Of a stretch of 64,000 bases of DNA, positions 46,816 to 57,032 are shown piece by piece. A model generated the notes under the pieces. That model saw only the letters and a program-made list of their open reading frames with translations, searched no databases and had not been told where the DNA came from. Both the position numbers and the translations under genes were made by a program. This DNA comes from Actinomycetes bacterium (lineage in GTDB: Bacteria > Actinomycetota > Acidimicrobiia > Acidimicrobiales > Acidimicrobiaceae): assembly GCA_021805205.1 (NCBI GenBank), contig JAJZFV010000043.1, forward strand, positions 1 to 64,000, written 5' to 3'. Within the stretch, counting starts at the first letter, position 1. Each line of letters starts with the position of its first letter.

Positions 46816-47361
46816 CTATCCAGTATGACGCTCAGATATGAATGACGATATCAAAGATACGGTCTCTTCGACATCGACGTTTACAAAATCTGTAGCTCCT
46901 AGTGAGCGAGCAGCCAAGATCTCCTCTCGAGCCACGCTGAGCCTTCGCTCTACGTGCTCAGGAGAGTCCCCTCGCCCAATCAACCTGCGCTCAAGTTCTT
47001 CCATGCTGGGAGGGAGTAGCAGGATGATAACTGACTCTGGGAATCGATCTTTAACTTGAGATGCACCCTGTACTTCAATCTCAAGAAGTAAATCCCTCTC
47101 CCCGGCCAAGTAACGATCATCGGGAACAGGAGTACCATAGAAATTTCCTAGAAATTCTGCGTACTCTAAGAATCCATCTTCAGCTATCTTTTTCTCGAAC
47201 GCCTCTCGGGAGGCAAAGACGTAAGCGTCTGAATCTTCGCCCTCTCTTCGCCCTCTTGTCGTCCACGATCTAGATAGATCGAGACTTTCAATTTGCTCAA
47301 CGAGCCTGGAAGAGACGGTTCCTTTCCCGACTCCACCAGGACCGCAAAGAACGAATAACAA
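46816..47361 (-). CDS. gmk: guanylate kinase
   Basis: Gmk phosphorylates GMP to GDP with ATP. The P-loop is GPGGVGKGT at residues ~8-16, the GMP site SRSWTTRGRREGE follows, then EYAEFLGNFYGTP and LEIEVQGASQV. The frame is open to 47514, but that lies inside mihF; the likely start is TTG at 47361, 4 bases after the mihF stop, giving about 181 residues, the family size. It is coupled to mihF as in other actinobacteria. Confidence 0.92.
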   Translation of the reverse strand: MLFVLCGPGGVGKGTVSSRLVEQIESLDLSRSWTTRGRREGEDSDAYVFASREAFEKKIAEDGFLEYAEFLGNFYGTPVPDDRYLAGERDLLLEIEVQGASQVKDRFPESVIILLLPPSMEELERRLIGRGDSPEHVERRLSVAREEILAARSLGATDFVNVDVEETVSLISSFISERHTG

Positions 47362-47365
47362 CTTA

Positions 47366-47686
47366 CTAAGCTCTGGAAGCCTCTTCAAGCAACTTTTCGC
47401 GTTGCTTAGCCCCAAGGCCTTGGAGTCGACGGGTTTCATTAATCCCAACGCTATCCATAATCTTTTTGGAACGGACTTTTCCAATTCCAGGAAGTGCTTC
47501 GAGTACCGATGCAACCTTCATCTTTCCAACTAGCTCGTCGTTGGGAGCCTTGTCGAGAAGCTCCTTCAAGGTTACAGTTCCAAGCTTTAGCTTCTCTTTG
47601 ATTTCAGCGCGCTGCTTACGAGCCTCAGCAGCCTTTCGTAAAGCATCGGCGCGCTGTTCTGGTGTTAATTGTGGAGGCAATGGCAT
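47366..47686 (-). CDS. mihF: actinobacterial integration host factor
   Basis: A 106-residue nucleoid protein that binds and bends DNA. MPLPPQLTPEQRADALRKAAEARKQRAEIK is the helical N-terminal arm; VASVLEALPGIGKVRSKKIMDSVGI near residue 60-85 is the helix-two-turns-helix DNA-binding region. The ATG at 47686 matches the family's usual N-terminus; the longer GTG frame to 47725 adds unrelated residues. It is directly before gmk. Confidence 0.95.
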   Translation of the reverse strand: MPLPPQLTPEQRADALRKAAEARKQRAEIKEKLKLGTVTLKELLDKAPNDELVGKMKVASVLEALPGIGKVRSKKIMDSVGINETRRLQGLGAKQREKLLEEASRA

Positions 47687-47807
47687 AGAAAAAAAATTAG
47701 CCTTTGACGTGGAGAATAAGGCCACTTTATTGAATATTTTCGTAAAAAAATGCTCTTTTTCGTAAAATTACCCCATTAACGAGCCGTATAAAAGTAAAAC
47801 CGTATCA

Positions 47808-49199
47808 TTAACTTGCAGTAAACAGGCGAATGGAATGGCAAAGAGACGAGGTTTTTACGATGTCTCGAGCGCGGCGCATAAGACCCATATCTCCCCCTTT
47901 GACAACGACGCGATAGAGCCGAATCGCAAGTTCGATATCGACCGAAATCTCACAAAGCCTCTCAAAAAGTGCAACCGCAGAATCTCTTGCGAAGGAGATG
48001 CGACCATCTAGAAACGTCTCGACCAATAGGGCCACAGTCGTCTTATTCATCTCAAGAAACGAATCGAAGGGTAGCGTTCGACCCTCGATTGATGAGATAA
48101 AGATATCCCTATAGACACCTACCAATTCCCAAGTACCGTATCCGATGAAAAATGCAAGGTGTGGGTAGTTAGCTAAATGTTCCTCTACCTCTCGCTCGCA
48201 CGTAAATCGCGGTCGATCGATCCGATCAAAGAGGTTTTTTCTAACGCTTTCCCTCTCGTCAACCATCATCGCCGCGTAAACCTCTAGTGGCAAGGATGGA
48301 TTCTGAGCCAGTCGAAACCTAACTGAATAGTCGTAGTCATAAGAGAGTGCTGCAAACAGGTCCTGCGGAAGATTTTTATTTGCAGCCACAGAGGACCTTA
48401 CACCTGGATTGGGATCACGCGACAAGTTCAGCAAGATCTCTTTGCAATTTACCAGATCACCACAGACCGATTGAGCCAGCGCAGATCTCACCCGCCAATC
48501 GAAGTCCGAGGCCAAAATCACCGCAGTATCACAGCAAAGGTTGGGGTGGGAAGCGGCGGCCACACGAACGTCAACCGCACCATGGGTCGCCAAATTAGAG
48601 ATCATCTCCTCCGTAGAGCGCGGATTCTTCGCAAGGGCCGTCAAAACTCTTTCGGATGGATCGTCGATCATCAGCGCCAGAATATCGACGTCAACAAAGA
48701 CGTTTGAGGCCAAATTCACTCGTACGATCGCCTCTGGATCGTCCTTTAGATAGAGCGCAGTTTGATCACTGATGGAACGATTCAATGCAACGTTGGCGCG
48801 AGCAACAACGTCGATGGAGGTGCTAAGTGCACTCAAAAGCATGAAGTCAGAATTGGGATTCGAGGCAATACCGTAGGTCACCTTGAGCTCATGAGTCTTG
48901 ATGATCTGATGCAAAAGAGATGGAGGGCTAGCCACATGCCTAGCGATTAGAGCTCGACCCTCAGGATACTTTGATGCGAATAATAAGAATCCATCTGAAA
49001 AGATTGAAGGTACCCCTACCTTTTGAAGGTTGAGAAAGTCTTGAGGGGAAAACCCAGCCAGAAAGCCATCTTTGACCATCTCCCCAAAGCTACTCCCCAT
49101 ATGGGTCGTATCCCTGCAGCGAAAACCATCATCATCGCTGAGCGAATTCGAACAATCACTTCCCCAAAGATCGCGGCACAATATGTCGCTCTTATTCAT
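47808..49199 (-). CDS. helical repeat (LRV/HEAT-like) protein, unknown function
   Basis: A 463-residue soluble protein. From about residue 110 to 330 it has degenerate repeats of about 24 residues with the pattern L..D....VR..LA.NP.L, for example DPNPGVRSSVAANKNLP and DYSVRFRLAQNPSLP, like leucine-rich-repeat-variant (LRV) and HEAT proteins that form curved helical scaffolds. The N-terminal ~50 residues have three cysteines (CRD, DCS, CRD) that could bind a metal or iron-sulfur cluster, as in some LRV proteins. The C-terminal ~110 residues are unlike the repeats. The ATG at 49199 has GAGG about 13 bases upstream; M34 is an alternative. It sits between pyrF and mihF where related genomes usually have no such gene; this last point is inference. 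Confidence 0.75.
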   Translation of the reverse strand: MNKSDILCRDLWGSDCSNSLSDDDGFRCRDTTHMGSSFGEMVKDGFLAGFSPQDFLNLQKVGVPSIFSDGFLLFASKYPEGRALIARHVASPPSLLHQIIKTHELKVTYGIASNPNSDFMLLSALSTSIDVVARANVALNRSISDQTALYLKDDPEAIVRVNLASNVFVDVDILALMIDDPSERVLTALAKNPRSTEEMISNLATHGAVDVRVAAASHPNLCCDTAVILASDFDWRVRSALAQSVCGDLVNCKEILLNLSRDPNPGVRSSVAANKNLPQDLFAALSYDYDYSVRFRLAQNPSLPLEVYAAMMVDERESVRKNLFDRIDRPRFTCEREVEEHLANYPHLAFFIGYGTWELVGVYRDIFISSIEGRTLPFDSFLEMNKTTVALLVETFLDGRISFARDSAVALFERLCEISVDIELAIRLYRVVVKGGDMGLMRRARDIVKTSSLCHSIRLFTAS

Positions 49200-49266
49200 T
49201 TGGAAATTACCTCATCTCACCTGCACCTAGTACCCTCAAATTATCCTTTGACTTCATATAAGTCGT

Positions 49267-49310
49267 AACAAAACGAGGGAGACTTGCCCTAACTGAAGAT
49301 TCGTTTTGTT
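49267..49310 (-). terminator. AT-rich hairpin after pyrF
   Basis: AACAAAACGA and TCGTTTTGTT pair over 10 bp around 24 bases, extended by CATATAA and TATATG further out. It lies about 90 bases past the pyrF stop and is a candidate end of the pyr operon, though there is no clear U-tract. Confidence 0.45.
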
Positions 49311-49398
49311 TATATGAAAGCTTTAGTTGTAATTTATGGATTTTCTAGGAGGTAGGGGTTGTAGGCATGAAAAACAGTATCGTAATTTAAAATTCAGA

Positions 49399-50058
49399 TC
49401 AGAATTCGGCTCGATCTCGCTCAAGAAAATTAATTATTCTTTCAGGATCTTCTATATCGCGCAGAATGCGACCTAGCACAACAAGGTTCGCTCCCGAACT
49501 AAAGGCTTCACTTGGGGTAACGACACGTACCTGATCGCCGACGTTATCAAGGTCATACCGCACACCAGGAACCACAGCAATGAGGTCTGGGAAACGAGCC
49601 TTTATAGTTCCAACCTCGAGACCGGAAGAGACAAATCCGTGGGCACCGCCTTCAACAATTTGCGACACTCGCTCAGTCAAAGCCTCACTAGGTATTGGAG
49701 GCAAGCTGGTGAGCTGGGTTACACCCACAATTGATGGGCCTCCCTCTTGGTCGTTCGATGCTTGCACAGCTGCACGCATCATCTCAATTCCGCCGACGCA
49801 ATGTACCGTCAAGAGATCTACCCCATACTTTGAACACGAGATCGTCGCTCCACGAACGGTATTGGGGATGTCGTGGAGCTTCAAATCTAGGAATATTCGA
49901 TAACCCATATCTTTGACCTCGGCGATTATCGAAGGTCCAACCGCGGTAAACAACTCGAGGCCAATCTTTGCGAAGGTAAATTTGCCTTGGTACTTCGACG
50001 CGAGCGAGATGGCCTCACTTCGATCATTGACATCTAAGGCGATTGCATACTCCCGCAC
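49399..50058 (-). CDS. pyrF: orotidine 5'-phosphate decarboxylase
   Basis: PyrF makes UMP from OMP, the last step of the pathway. ALDVNDRSEAI at the N-terminus and the catalytic segment DLKLHDIPNTVRGA near residue 57 are diagnostic; GANLVVLGRILRD near residue 190 binds phosphate. Length 219 fits the short type. The GTG start at 50058 has AAAGGAG 9-10 bases upstream. It is separated from pyrD by 121 bases. Confidence 0.96.
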   Translation of the reverse strand: MREYAIALDVNDRSEAISLASKYQGKFTFAKIGLELFTAVGPSIIAEVKDMGYRIFLDLKLHDIPNTVRGATISCSKYGVDLLTVHCVGGIEMMRAAVQASNDQEGGPSIVGVTQLTSLPPIPSEALTERVSQIVEGGAHGFVSSGLEVGTIKARFPDLIAVVPGVRYDLDNVGDQVRVVTPSEAFSSGANLVVLGRILRDIEDPERIINFLERDRAEF

Positions 50059-50179
50059 TTTTATTCTCCTTTATGAAATTGCAAACCGCTCTAACAGCTT
50101 CCAAATAACTTCGATACCCCAACCACTACGACCTGAGCCGAATACGTTTCGTTATTCAAGCAATTCAATCATAAATTTA

Positions 50180-51160
50180 CTAGTATTCCAACTTCAAAGC
50201 TGCAATACCTCCACGGTGCGAGGCTCCAACTAGATCTCTAAACCTCACGAAGCCAATCTCTTTCATTTCAATGGGTAGCTGAGTTAGAACCTTCGAAAAA
50301 ATCTTAGGGTCTACAAAAGAGGCTGTTCCGATCTCAATTGCACTCGCTCCAGCTGCCGCTAAAGCAACGACATCGCGGGCATTGGATACACCGCCTACAC
50401 CAATTATGGGAAGGTTGGGGTATCGAGCGTATGTCTCATAGATAGCTCGGAGGGCAACTTGATGGACTGCTGGGCCGGAGAGGCCACCCCCCTTTGCCCC
50501 TAGCGATGGCAGTAACGTCTTATAGTCGATCGCCATACCCATAACCGTATTTATCAAGACCACTCCATCGACGCCTTTTTCAACCGCAACATCGACAATT
50601 TCACCTAAGAGGTGAGTATTTGGCGATAGCTTTATAAAGCGCGGGAGATTTGCCCCTTCGGTCGCATCCAGTACTTCAGCAACGGCTTTTGTTGAATGGG
50701 CAAACATTCGATTTCGATCTTCGATATTGGGACACGAGACATTTATCTCGATCGCCTTGACTACCCCATCGACTCCATCGATATCTTGAATCGCATTTTG
50801 GTAGTCGTCGATACTGCGGCCCCAAATAGATACAACAGTTGTGACACCGCCTCTATCCAATTTGGCGAGATGGTTCTCACGCCACTTCTTGATTCCGGGC
50901 CCCGTCAACCCTACTGAATTGATCATCGCTGAACCAGCTCCGCTTACGCGCGGAGCAGGATTTCCCTTTGTTTCAAATGTCGCCAGCGACTTGGTGACAA
51001 ATGCACCTAGTTCTCTTAAGTCAAGATATCCAGATAGTTCGGTTGAAAACCCACCCACTCCAGATGCATTCATGACCGGATTCACAAGAGCAAAGCGGGG
51101 GCCCAACGAGGTCTTCAAATCAACTTTAGAAGTGTTGCGGTTGCTCGAAATCTCGTCCAT
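50180..51160 (-). CDS. pyrD: dihydroorotate dehydrogenase, class 1
   Basis: PyrD oxidises dihydroorotate to orotate using FMN. The catalytic cysteine is in NVSCPNIEDRN near residue 140, which marks class 1, and the C-terminus has IGVGGVSNARDVVALAAAGASAIEIGTASF, the FMN-phosphate site. The class 1B form needs an iron-sulfur/FAD partner PyrK, but none is encoded in this operon, so the electron acceptor is unclear. Length 326 suits either class. It starts 21 bases after carB. Confidence 0.93.
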   Translation of the reverse strand: MDEISSNRNTSKVDLKTSLGPRFALVNPVMNASGVGGFSTELSGYLDLRELGAFVTKSLATFETKGNPAPRVSGAGSAMINSVGLTGPGIKKWRENHLAKLDRGGVTTVVSIWGRSIDDYQNAIQDIDGVDGVVKAIEINVSCPNIEDRNRMFAHSTKAVAEVLDATEGANLPRFIKLSPNTHLLGEIVDVAVEKGVDGVVLINTVMGMAIDYKTLLPSLGAKGGGLSGPAVHQVALRAIYETYARYPNLPIIGVGGVSNARDVVALAAAGASAIEIGTASFVDPKIFSKVLTQLPIEMKEIGFVRFRDLVGASHRGGIAALKLEY

Positions 51161-51181
51161 CTCGATATCCTTTCGCCATCT

Positions 51182-54100
51182 CTACCGGCGATGGTAGGAC
51201 TGAATCGACCTTATTGACACATCCGAATGTGACATCTCTCTTATCGCGTCGGTGGCAGCAAGTGCCGCTGAAACAGTTGTTATGCACGGAACCTTATGGC
51301 GGTTGGCGGCACTTCTGATATGGTAGCCATCGCTTCGAGGCCCCCTTCCGTGAGGAGTATTGATAATCAGACCAACTGTACCTGAACTGATCAATTCAAC
51401 CGCATCCGCCCGATCATCACTTCTTTCGGCGATCTTACCAACGATAGTTCCGACCGAGACCCCGTTGTCCTCGAGATACTTCGCTGTTCCAAATGTAGCT
51501 GCAATCGATAGGCCAGCTTCAACCAATCGGTTGGCCAAATTGACCGCAGCGTGTTTGTCTCTGTCGGCAAGGGAGAGGAAGACCATTCCTCGATTTGGAA
51601 GACGCGATCCTGCGCCAAGTTGCGCTTTGGCAAAGGCCAATGGAAAGGTCTTATCGATTCCCATGACCTCGCCGGTGGATCGCATCTCGGGGCCAAGCAA
51701 TGTATCGGCTGTTGGAAAACGCGAGAACGGCATAACCGCCTCTTTTACTGCATAGTAGCCACCGCTAGTGGTTGGATCGATGGTGCCATCGAGGTGAAGC
51801 GATGACAAAGTTCTACCTACCATTACAAGCGATGCAACTTTGACCAGAGGTACACCCGTTGCCTTAGATACGAAAGGAACCGTGCGAGAAGCTCGAGGAT
51901 TAGCCTCAATGACGTAGACCCTAGAGTCCTTTACGGCGTACTGGACGTTTATCAACCCCACTACCGAGAGCGCATTTGCGATAGCCTTGGTATTCACCAA
52001 TATTTTGGCCTGGACTTCGTCCGAGAGTGTTATAGGAGGAATCACGCACGCTGAATCCCCAGAGTGGATACCGGCTTCCTCAACGTGCTCCATTATTCCG
52101 CCGAGATAAAAACCACCCTCACTATCTCGAACTGCATCAACGTCTACTTCCACCGCATCTTCAAGGAAAGAGTCGATCAATATCGGACCGCTACGGGAAA
52201 TTCCACCCTCTTGAGCAAGTGCATCAAGGCGACCAAAGGCTGCAGTGAGTTCACCTTCGTCATATACGATCTCCATTGCCCGTCCACCTAAGACATACGA
52301 TGGCCTGAGCAAGACTGGGTAGCCAATCTGCTTTCCAGCATCAATGGCTTCACTGACGGTAAATACCGTCGCACCTGAGGGTTGATCGATGCCCAACTTG
52401 CTGCAGAGAGCCGACCAACGCTTGCGATCCTCTGCTATATCGATCGCATCAGAGCTGGTGCCGAGGACCTTCAATTCGGTGATCTCCTGCGCAAGCCGAA
52501 GCGGAGTTTGCCCACCAAGACCAACTATTACACCCACAACTGAGTCATATCCACCTTCAGCAGCTATTACCTCTTCAACGTCTTCAGCAAAGAGGGGCTC
52601 AAGATACAACTTATCGGAGGTGTCGTAGTCGGTTGAAACGGTCTCTGGATTGCAGTTGACCATTATTGTCTCGTATCCTGCTGCTCGAAGTGCGTAACTG
52701 GCGTGGACACAGCAGTAGTCAAATTCAATTCCTTGACCAATTCTGTTTGGCCCTGACCCCAGTATGATGACCTTCTTCTTTTCACTTGAAACAACTTCGC
52801 TTTCGCCGTCGTATCCGGAGTAGTGGTATGGAGTAGCGGCCTCGAACTCACCTGAACAGGTGTCAACGGTCTTGTACCCAGGCACCAAGCCGTAGTTTCG
52901 CCTAATTGAAGTTACTTCACTGCGACTACAGCCGAGAAGGTGAGCGATTTGGGCATCGGAAAATCCGCTCTTCTTATACCCCTTTAAGGTTGCCTTTGTG
53001 AGGATTGAATCTAGTGATTTTCCTGAGGATAACTCTGTCCTATGGGCGGCGATCTCGGCCTTCATCTCGACGATCATCTTGATTTGATACAAAAACCAAG
53101 GATCGATCTTGGATGCTTCATAGACTTCATCTACGGTAGCGCCGGCACGAAAAGCCTCGTCGACCGCGAAAATGCGCCTCGGAGTTGCAACTTTCACCTC
53201 TTCAAGGAGCGATTCCTTATCTGCTTCGGTGACGTCTCGGTCCAGGGGATCTCCCCCGAGGCCATACCTGCCGAGTTCAATCGATCTCATAGCCTTTTGA
53301 AGAGACTCTATGAATGTACGGCCGATCGCCATAGCCTCGCCCACGCTCTGCATACGAGTTCCGAGTTGAGCTTCGACTCCTGGGAACTTCTCAAAGGCCC
53401 ACCTTGGTACCTTCGTTACCACGTAGTCGATCGTCGGTTCAAATGAAGCGGGAGTAACTTTAGTAATGTCATTGCGAATTTCATCGAGACGATAGCCGAT
53501 CGCCAACATAGTAGCGAATTTTGCGATTGGAAATCCAGTGGCCTTCGACGCTAGAGCGCTAGAACGTGACACCCGGGGGTTCATCTCAATAACGACCATC
53601 TCACCAGTATTGGGGTTGACAGCAAACTGTATATTCGAGCCACCAGTTTCAACGCCAATTCGCCTTATAACTTTGAAAGCCGCATCTCGCATCCGCTGAT
53701 ACTCAACATCACTTAGCGTTTGAGCTGGGGCTACAGTAATTGAATCTCCGGTGTGAACACCCATTGGATCGAAGTTCTCTATCGAACAGATGATGACTGC
53801 GTTATCTGCCTTATCACGCATCACCTCGAGTTCGTACTCCTTCCAACCAGCAATCGACTCTTCAACCAAGATCTCGCTAATTGGAGATGCGTCAAGGCCA
53901 GCTTGGGCGATCTCTACGAACTCTTCAAAGGTCGACGCGATTCCAGTTCCGGCACCACCAAGTATAAAACTTGGTCGAATTACGATTGGGAGAGATATTT
54001 CGTGCATTACCTCAATTGCGCCAGCAAGGTCATGGGCAAATCCTGATCGAGGTGTCCTCAAACCGATCTCGTTCATCGCGCCTTTGAAGAGCTCCCTATT

Positions 54101-54481
54101 TTCGGCGGTCGCAATTGCTAACGGTGAAGCGCCTATCATCTCCACCCCATACTCCTCGAGTACCTTGGCCTCAGCGAGCTCCATGGCTAGATTCAGCGCA
54201 GTTTGTCCACCGAGGGTGGGGAGAAGGGCATCGGGCCTTTCAATCTCTATGATTCTCTTTAGCACCTCTAAATCAAGAGGTTCAATATATGTTGCATCAG
54301 CGAAGTCAGGATCGGTCATGATCGTCGCTGGGTTTGAATTGGCGAGTATTACGTAGTAACCCTCATTGCGGAGGACGCGGCACGCTTGTGTACCTGAATA
54401 GTCGAATTCACAGGCTTGACCTATGACGATGGGGCCGGAGCCTATAACCAAGACCTTTGATATGTCTCTTCTTGCAGGCAT
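51182..54481 (-). CDS. carB: carbamoyl phosphate synthase, large subunit
   Basis: CarB makes carbamoyl phosphate from bicarbonate, ammonia (passed from CarA) and two ATP. Two homologous ATP-grasp halves are visible: [22 protein letters not shown] near residue 9 and [20 protein letters not shown] near residue 570, each followed by GG-rich loops ([17 protein letters not shown]) and ERNPR-like motifs ([22 protein letters not shown]). The C-terminal MGS-like domain (from ~950) binds effectors. Length 1099 is typical. It follows carA by 41 bases. Confidence 0.97.
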   Translation of the reverse strand: MPARRDISKVLVIGSGPIVIGQACEFDYSGTQACRVLRNEGYYVILANSNPATIMTDPDFADATYIEPLDLEVLKRIIEIERPDALLPTLGGQTALNLAMELAEAKVLEEYGVEMIGASPLAIATAENRELFKGAMNEIGLRTPRSGFAHDLAGAIEVMHEISLPIVIRPSFILGGAGTGIASTFEEFVEIAQAGLDASPISEILVEESIAGWKEYELEVMRDKADNAVIICSIENFDPMGVHTGDSITVAPAQTLSDVEYQRMRDAAFKVIRRIGVETGGSNIQFAVNPNTGEMVVIEMNPRVSRSSALASKATGFPIAKFATMLAIGYRLDEIRNDITKVTPASFEPTIDYVVTKVPRWAFEKFPGVEAQLGTRMQSVGEAMAIGRTFIESLQKAMRSIELGRYGLGGDPLDRDVTEADKESLLEEVKVATPRRIFAVDEAFRAGATVDEVYEASKIDPWFLYQIKMIVEMKAEIAAHRTELSSGKSLDSILTKATLKGYKKSGFSDAQIAHLLGCSRSEVTSIRRNYGLVPGYKTVDTCSGEFEAATPYHYSGYDGESEVVSSEKKKVIILGSGPNRIGQGIEFDYCCVHASYALRAAGYETIMVNCNPETVSTDYDTSDKLYLEPLFAEDVEEVIAAEGGYDSVVGVIVGLGGQTPLRLAQEITELKVLGTSSDAIDIAEDRKRWSALCSKLGIDQPSGATVFTVSEAIDAGKQIGYPVLLRPSYVLGGRAMEIVYDEGELTAAFGRLDALAQEGGISRSGPILIDSFLEDAVEVDVDAVRDSEGGFYLGGIMEHVEEAGIHSGDSACVIPPITLSDEVQAKILVNTKAIANALSVVGLINVQYAVKDSRVYVIEANPRASRTVPFVSKATGVPLVKVASLVMVGRTLSSLHLDGTIDPTTSGGYYAVKEAVMPFSRFPTADTLLGPEMRSTGEVMGIDKTFPLAFAKAQLGAGSRLPNRGMVFLSLADRDKHAAVNLANRLVEAGLSIAATFGTAKYLEDNGVSVGTIVGKIAERSDDRADAVELISSGTVGLIINTPHGRGPRSDGYHIRSAANRHKVPCITTVSAALAATDAIREMSHSDVSIRSIQSYHRR

Positions 54482-54522
54482 TTATCTTCTTCCTCTGTAA
54501 TTTCCTAGCCGCATATTCTCAA

Positions 54523-55641
54523 TTACTTCCCTTGCACCATCTTCGAAAACTCTTCGAATAGATAGAGGGAGTCGTGTGGACCAGGTGCTGCCTCAGGATG
54601 GTATTGCACAGCAAATGCACGCATCGCGGGGAGGGAAAATCCTTCAACCACCTGGTCATTAAGGTTTATATGAGTAACTTCTGTCGCAAAGGAGCTCTCC
54701 GCCAACGATTCACGAGTTACTGCGTAATTGTGGTTTTGACTAGTAATTTCAACCGCTCCACCGTCGCCGCGCCCGACTGGATGATTTCCTCCGTGGTGCC
54801 CAAACTTGAGCTTTACCGTTTCGGCACCAACTGCTCGCGCGAGCAGTTGGTGTCCAAGGCATATACCAAAGATCGGCATTGACCCTAAAACAGGCGCAAT
54901 TTGGTCTACCGCGTAGTCAACTGCGGCCGGATCACCCGGACCGTTTGACAAAAATAGGCCCCGCGGATTGTACGCCATTATCTCTTCGACGGAGGTCTTA
55001 GCAGGCACAACAACCGTCTCAAACCTATGGCTAAGGTACCGTACTATAGATCGCTTGATGCCATAATCGATAGCGACAATGCGCGGGCCGCTTCCATGGA
55101 CATCTATCTCTTTTCTACTTACAAACGAGGCAAGGTCCCGGCCATCGGTTGTCATCTCATTTGTAATCAGCCTCTGCAACGCTATCGGCTCGGCAGTTCC
55201 TACAACCCCAGCTAAAGCTCCGAAGTTACGAAGATGTCTGGTCAATGCGCGAGTGTCTATTGAAGTTACCAATGGAACGTTTGACTCTTCACATAGATCG
55301 AGTAATGAGCGCTCGCCACGATAGTTTGAAAATATCCCGGAGTAATTTCTAACTATAACAACCTGAGCCCAAACCCTGGGGGACTCCATGTCGATGGTGT
55401 TGACCCCGTAGTTGCCGATTTCAGGCGTAGTGAAGGTCACCATCTGACCAGCGTAAGACGGGTCAGTTATAACCTCTTGGTACCCCGACAGAACCGTGTT
55501 AAAGACCACCTCTCCACCGACGAAGAAGTCACCTCGATATCGATCCTTCTCGCTTGAGATTAGCTCTAATTCAAAACTCGTACCATCTGCCAAAACGAGG
55601 TAACCCGGAGTTTTATGAATACGTTCTGTCGTATAAATCAT
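54523..55641 (-). CDS. carA: carbamoyl phosphate synthase, small subunit
   Basis: CarA frees ammonia from glutamine for CarB. The N-terminal domain has VVFNTVLSGYQEVITDPSYAGQMV. The C-terminal glutaminase has the cysteine nucleophile in FGICLGHQLLA near residue 265 and the His/Glu in VQYHPEAAPGPHD near residue 350. The ATG at 55641 overlaps the pyrC stop (ATGA), which is why it is preferred to a GTG two codons upstream. Confidence 0.96.
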   Translation of the reverse strand: MIYTTERIHKTPGYLVLADGTSFELELISSEKDRYRGDFFVGGEVVFNTVLSGYQEVITDPSYAGQMVTFTTPEIGNYGVNTIDMESPRVWAQVVIVRNYSGIFSNYRGERSLLDLCEESNVPLVTSIDTRALTRHLRNFGALAGVVGTAEPIALQRLITNEMTTDGRDLASFVSRKEIDVHGSGPRIVAIDYGIKRSIVRYLSHRFETVVVPAKTSVEEIMAYNPRGLFLSNGPGDPAAVDYAVDQIAPVLGSMPIFGICLGHQLLARAVGAETVKLKFGHHGGNHPVGRGDGGAVEITSQNHNYAVTRESLAESSFATEVTHINLNDQVVEGFSLPAMRAFAVQYHPEAAPGPHDSLYLFEEFSKMVQGK

Positions 55642-57032
55642 CGCCAATATCTCTCCACTTCCACACTTCTATTCCGTACGATCATTCGCCCATTCACAAT
55701 GTTGTGGCGGATCGCCAGTGGCAACTCCATCCCCAGATACGGTGAATTTTTGGATTTTGACCAAATCGTCTCAGTAGACACTTTCCTTCTAACACTTGGA
55801 TCGATTATGACTAGGTCGACCTTGGAACCTATCGCGAGTGGTTCATAAGGAAGGCGTAGCAGTCGTCGCGGCCCGATTGAAAGTAGATCCACAATCTTGA
55901 TTAGCCAATTAAACTCTTCAATTGAAAGATCCGGTAAGCAAAGTTGTTCAATGCTCCGTGTAACAACGTCGGCCTTAGGCAGGTACCCCTTATTGCGCTC
56001 CATAAATCTAACCGCTCCTAAGAACGAGACAGATAGAGACTCCTCGATGCCGACCATTCCAAAGGCGGCGTTCTCAAAAGGTAGGTCTTTCTTCCAACGG
56101 GGATGAGGGGCGTGATCGGTGCCAATAACATCAACTGCACCTGAGCCAATACCTCGCCAAAGCCCGTCTATATCGCCTACCGTTCGCAGGGGAGGATTGA
56201 CTTTGAATAAGGAGTTTCCTGATCCCACATAACTTTCGTCGAGGAGGAGGTGGTGCGGTGTGACTTCACAGGAAATGGCCGCACCGCCACCTTTCGCCTC
56301 TACCGCTAGCTCAACCGCTCTTGAAGTTGAAATGTGTTGAAGATGTAGTCGGCCCCCGATAGCTTTGCATAGTTCAATATCTCTCGCAACCATGACTGTT
56401 TCAGCCAACGGCGAAATCATCTTGAGGCCCAACCTCTCGCCGAGTTCACCCTCGTTCATGGCACCCGAAGCCATTATCGACTCTTCCTCGCAGTGCTGGG
56501 CCAGTATCGCACCACTTACTGCGCTGGCTTCAAAGGCACGACGCATTACCATTGCAGATTGAACACCGTTTCCGTCGTCGGTAAAGAACTTTACGCCTCG
56601 CCGCGTCAGTTCGGATATCTCAACTACCTCTTGACCGCTTCGACCCTTTGTAATCGAAGCAGCCAAATCGATGGTGATTGGTAGGCGCAGTGTGCGACCA
56701 CGAATTTCGTCGATTACCCCAATTGAATCAGGTACTGGTTCGGTGTTTGGCATAGCAACTACGCGTGAATATCCACCAGCAGCTGCCGCAATCGAACCGC
56801 TCAGAAAAGTCTCTGCCTCTTCACCACCTGGCTCTCGAAGGTGGGTGTGAAGATCGATAAATGAGGGAGCGACTAGATGTCCCTCGCATTCGACAATCTC
56901 CTCGCTCACCGAAGGACTTAGGCCGATACCGATCTCTGCGACAACTCCTCGATCGAGCCGGATATCCAATTTGCGCAACCCGGAGGCGTCGAAAAGTGTA
57001 GCATTCTTGAGGAGAAAACGGTCCTCAGTCAT
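55638..57032 (-). CDS. pyrC: dihydroorotase
   Basis: PyrC closes carbamoyl-aspartate to dihydroorotate. The zinc ligands DLHTHLREPGGEE near residue 58 and IGTDHAPHPRWKK near residue 300 mark a type I amidohydrolase. HCEEESIM and HLQHISTSRAVE give further metal histidines. Length 464 is slightly above the usual 430. It overlaps pyrB by 8 bases and carA by 4. Confidence 0.95.
   Translation of the reverse strand: MTEDRFLLKNATLFDASGLRKLDIRLDRGVVAEIGIGLSPSVSEEIVECEGHLVAPSFIDLHTHLREPGGEEAETFLSGSIAAAAGGYSRVVAMPNTEPVPDSIGVIDEIRGRTLRLPITIDLAASITKGRSGQEVVEISELTRRGVKFFTDDGNGVQSAMVMRRAFEASAVSGAILAQHCEEESIMASGAMNEGELGERLGLKMISPLAETVMVARDIELCKAIGGRLHLQHISTSRAVELAVEAKGGGAAISCEVTPHHLLLDESYVGSGNSLFKVNPPLRTVGDIDGLWRGIGSGAVDVIGTDHAPHPRWKKDLPFENAAFGMVGIEESLSVSFLGAVRFMERNKGYLPKADVVTRSIEQLCLPDLSIEEFNWLIKIVDLLSIGPRRLLRLPYEPLAIGSKVDLVIIDPSVRRKVSTETIWSKSKNSPYLGMELPLAIRHNIVNGRMIVRNRSVEVERYWR

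Noticed and set aside
49370-49390. Seven-codon plus-strand leader peptide after a strong AGGAGG-like site
   Set aside because: There is no downstream plus-strand gene to regulate, so it is probably coincidental.
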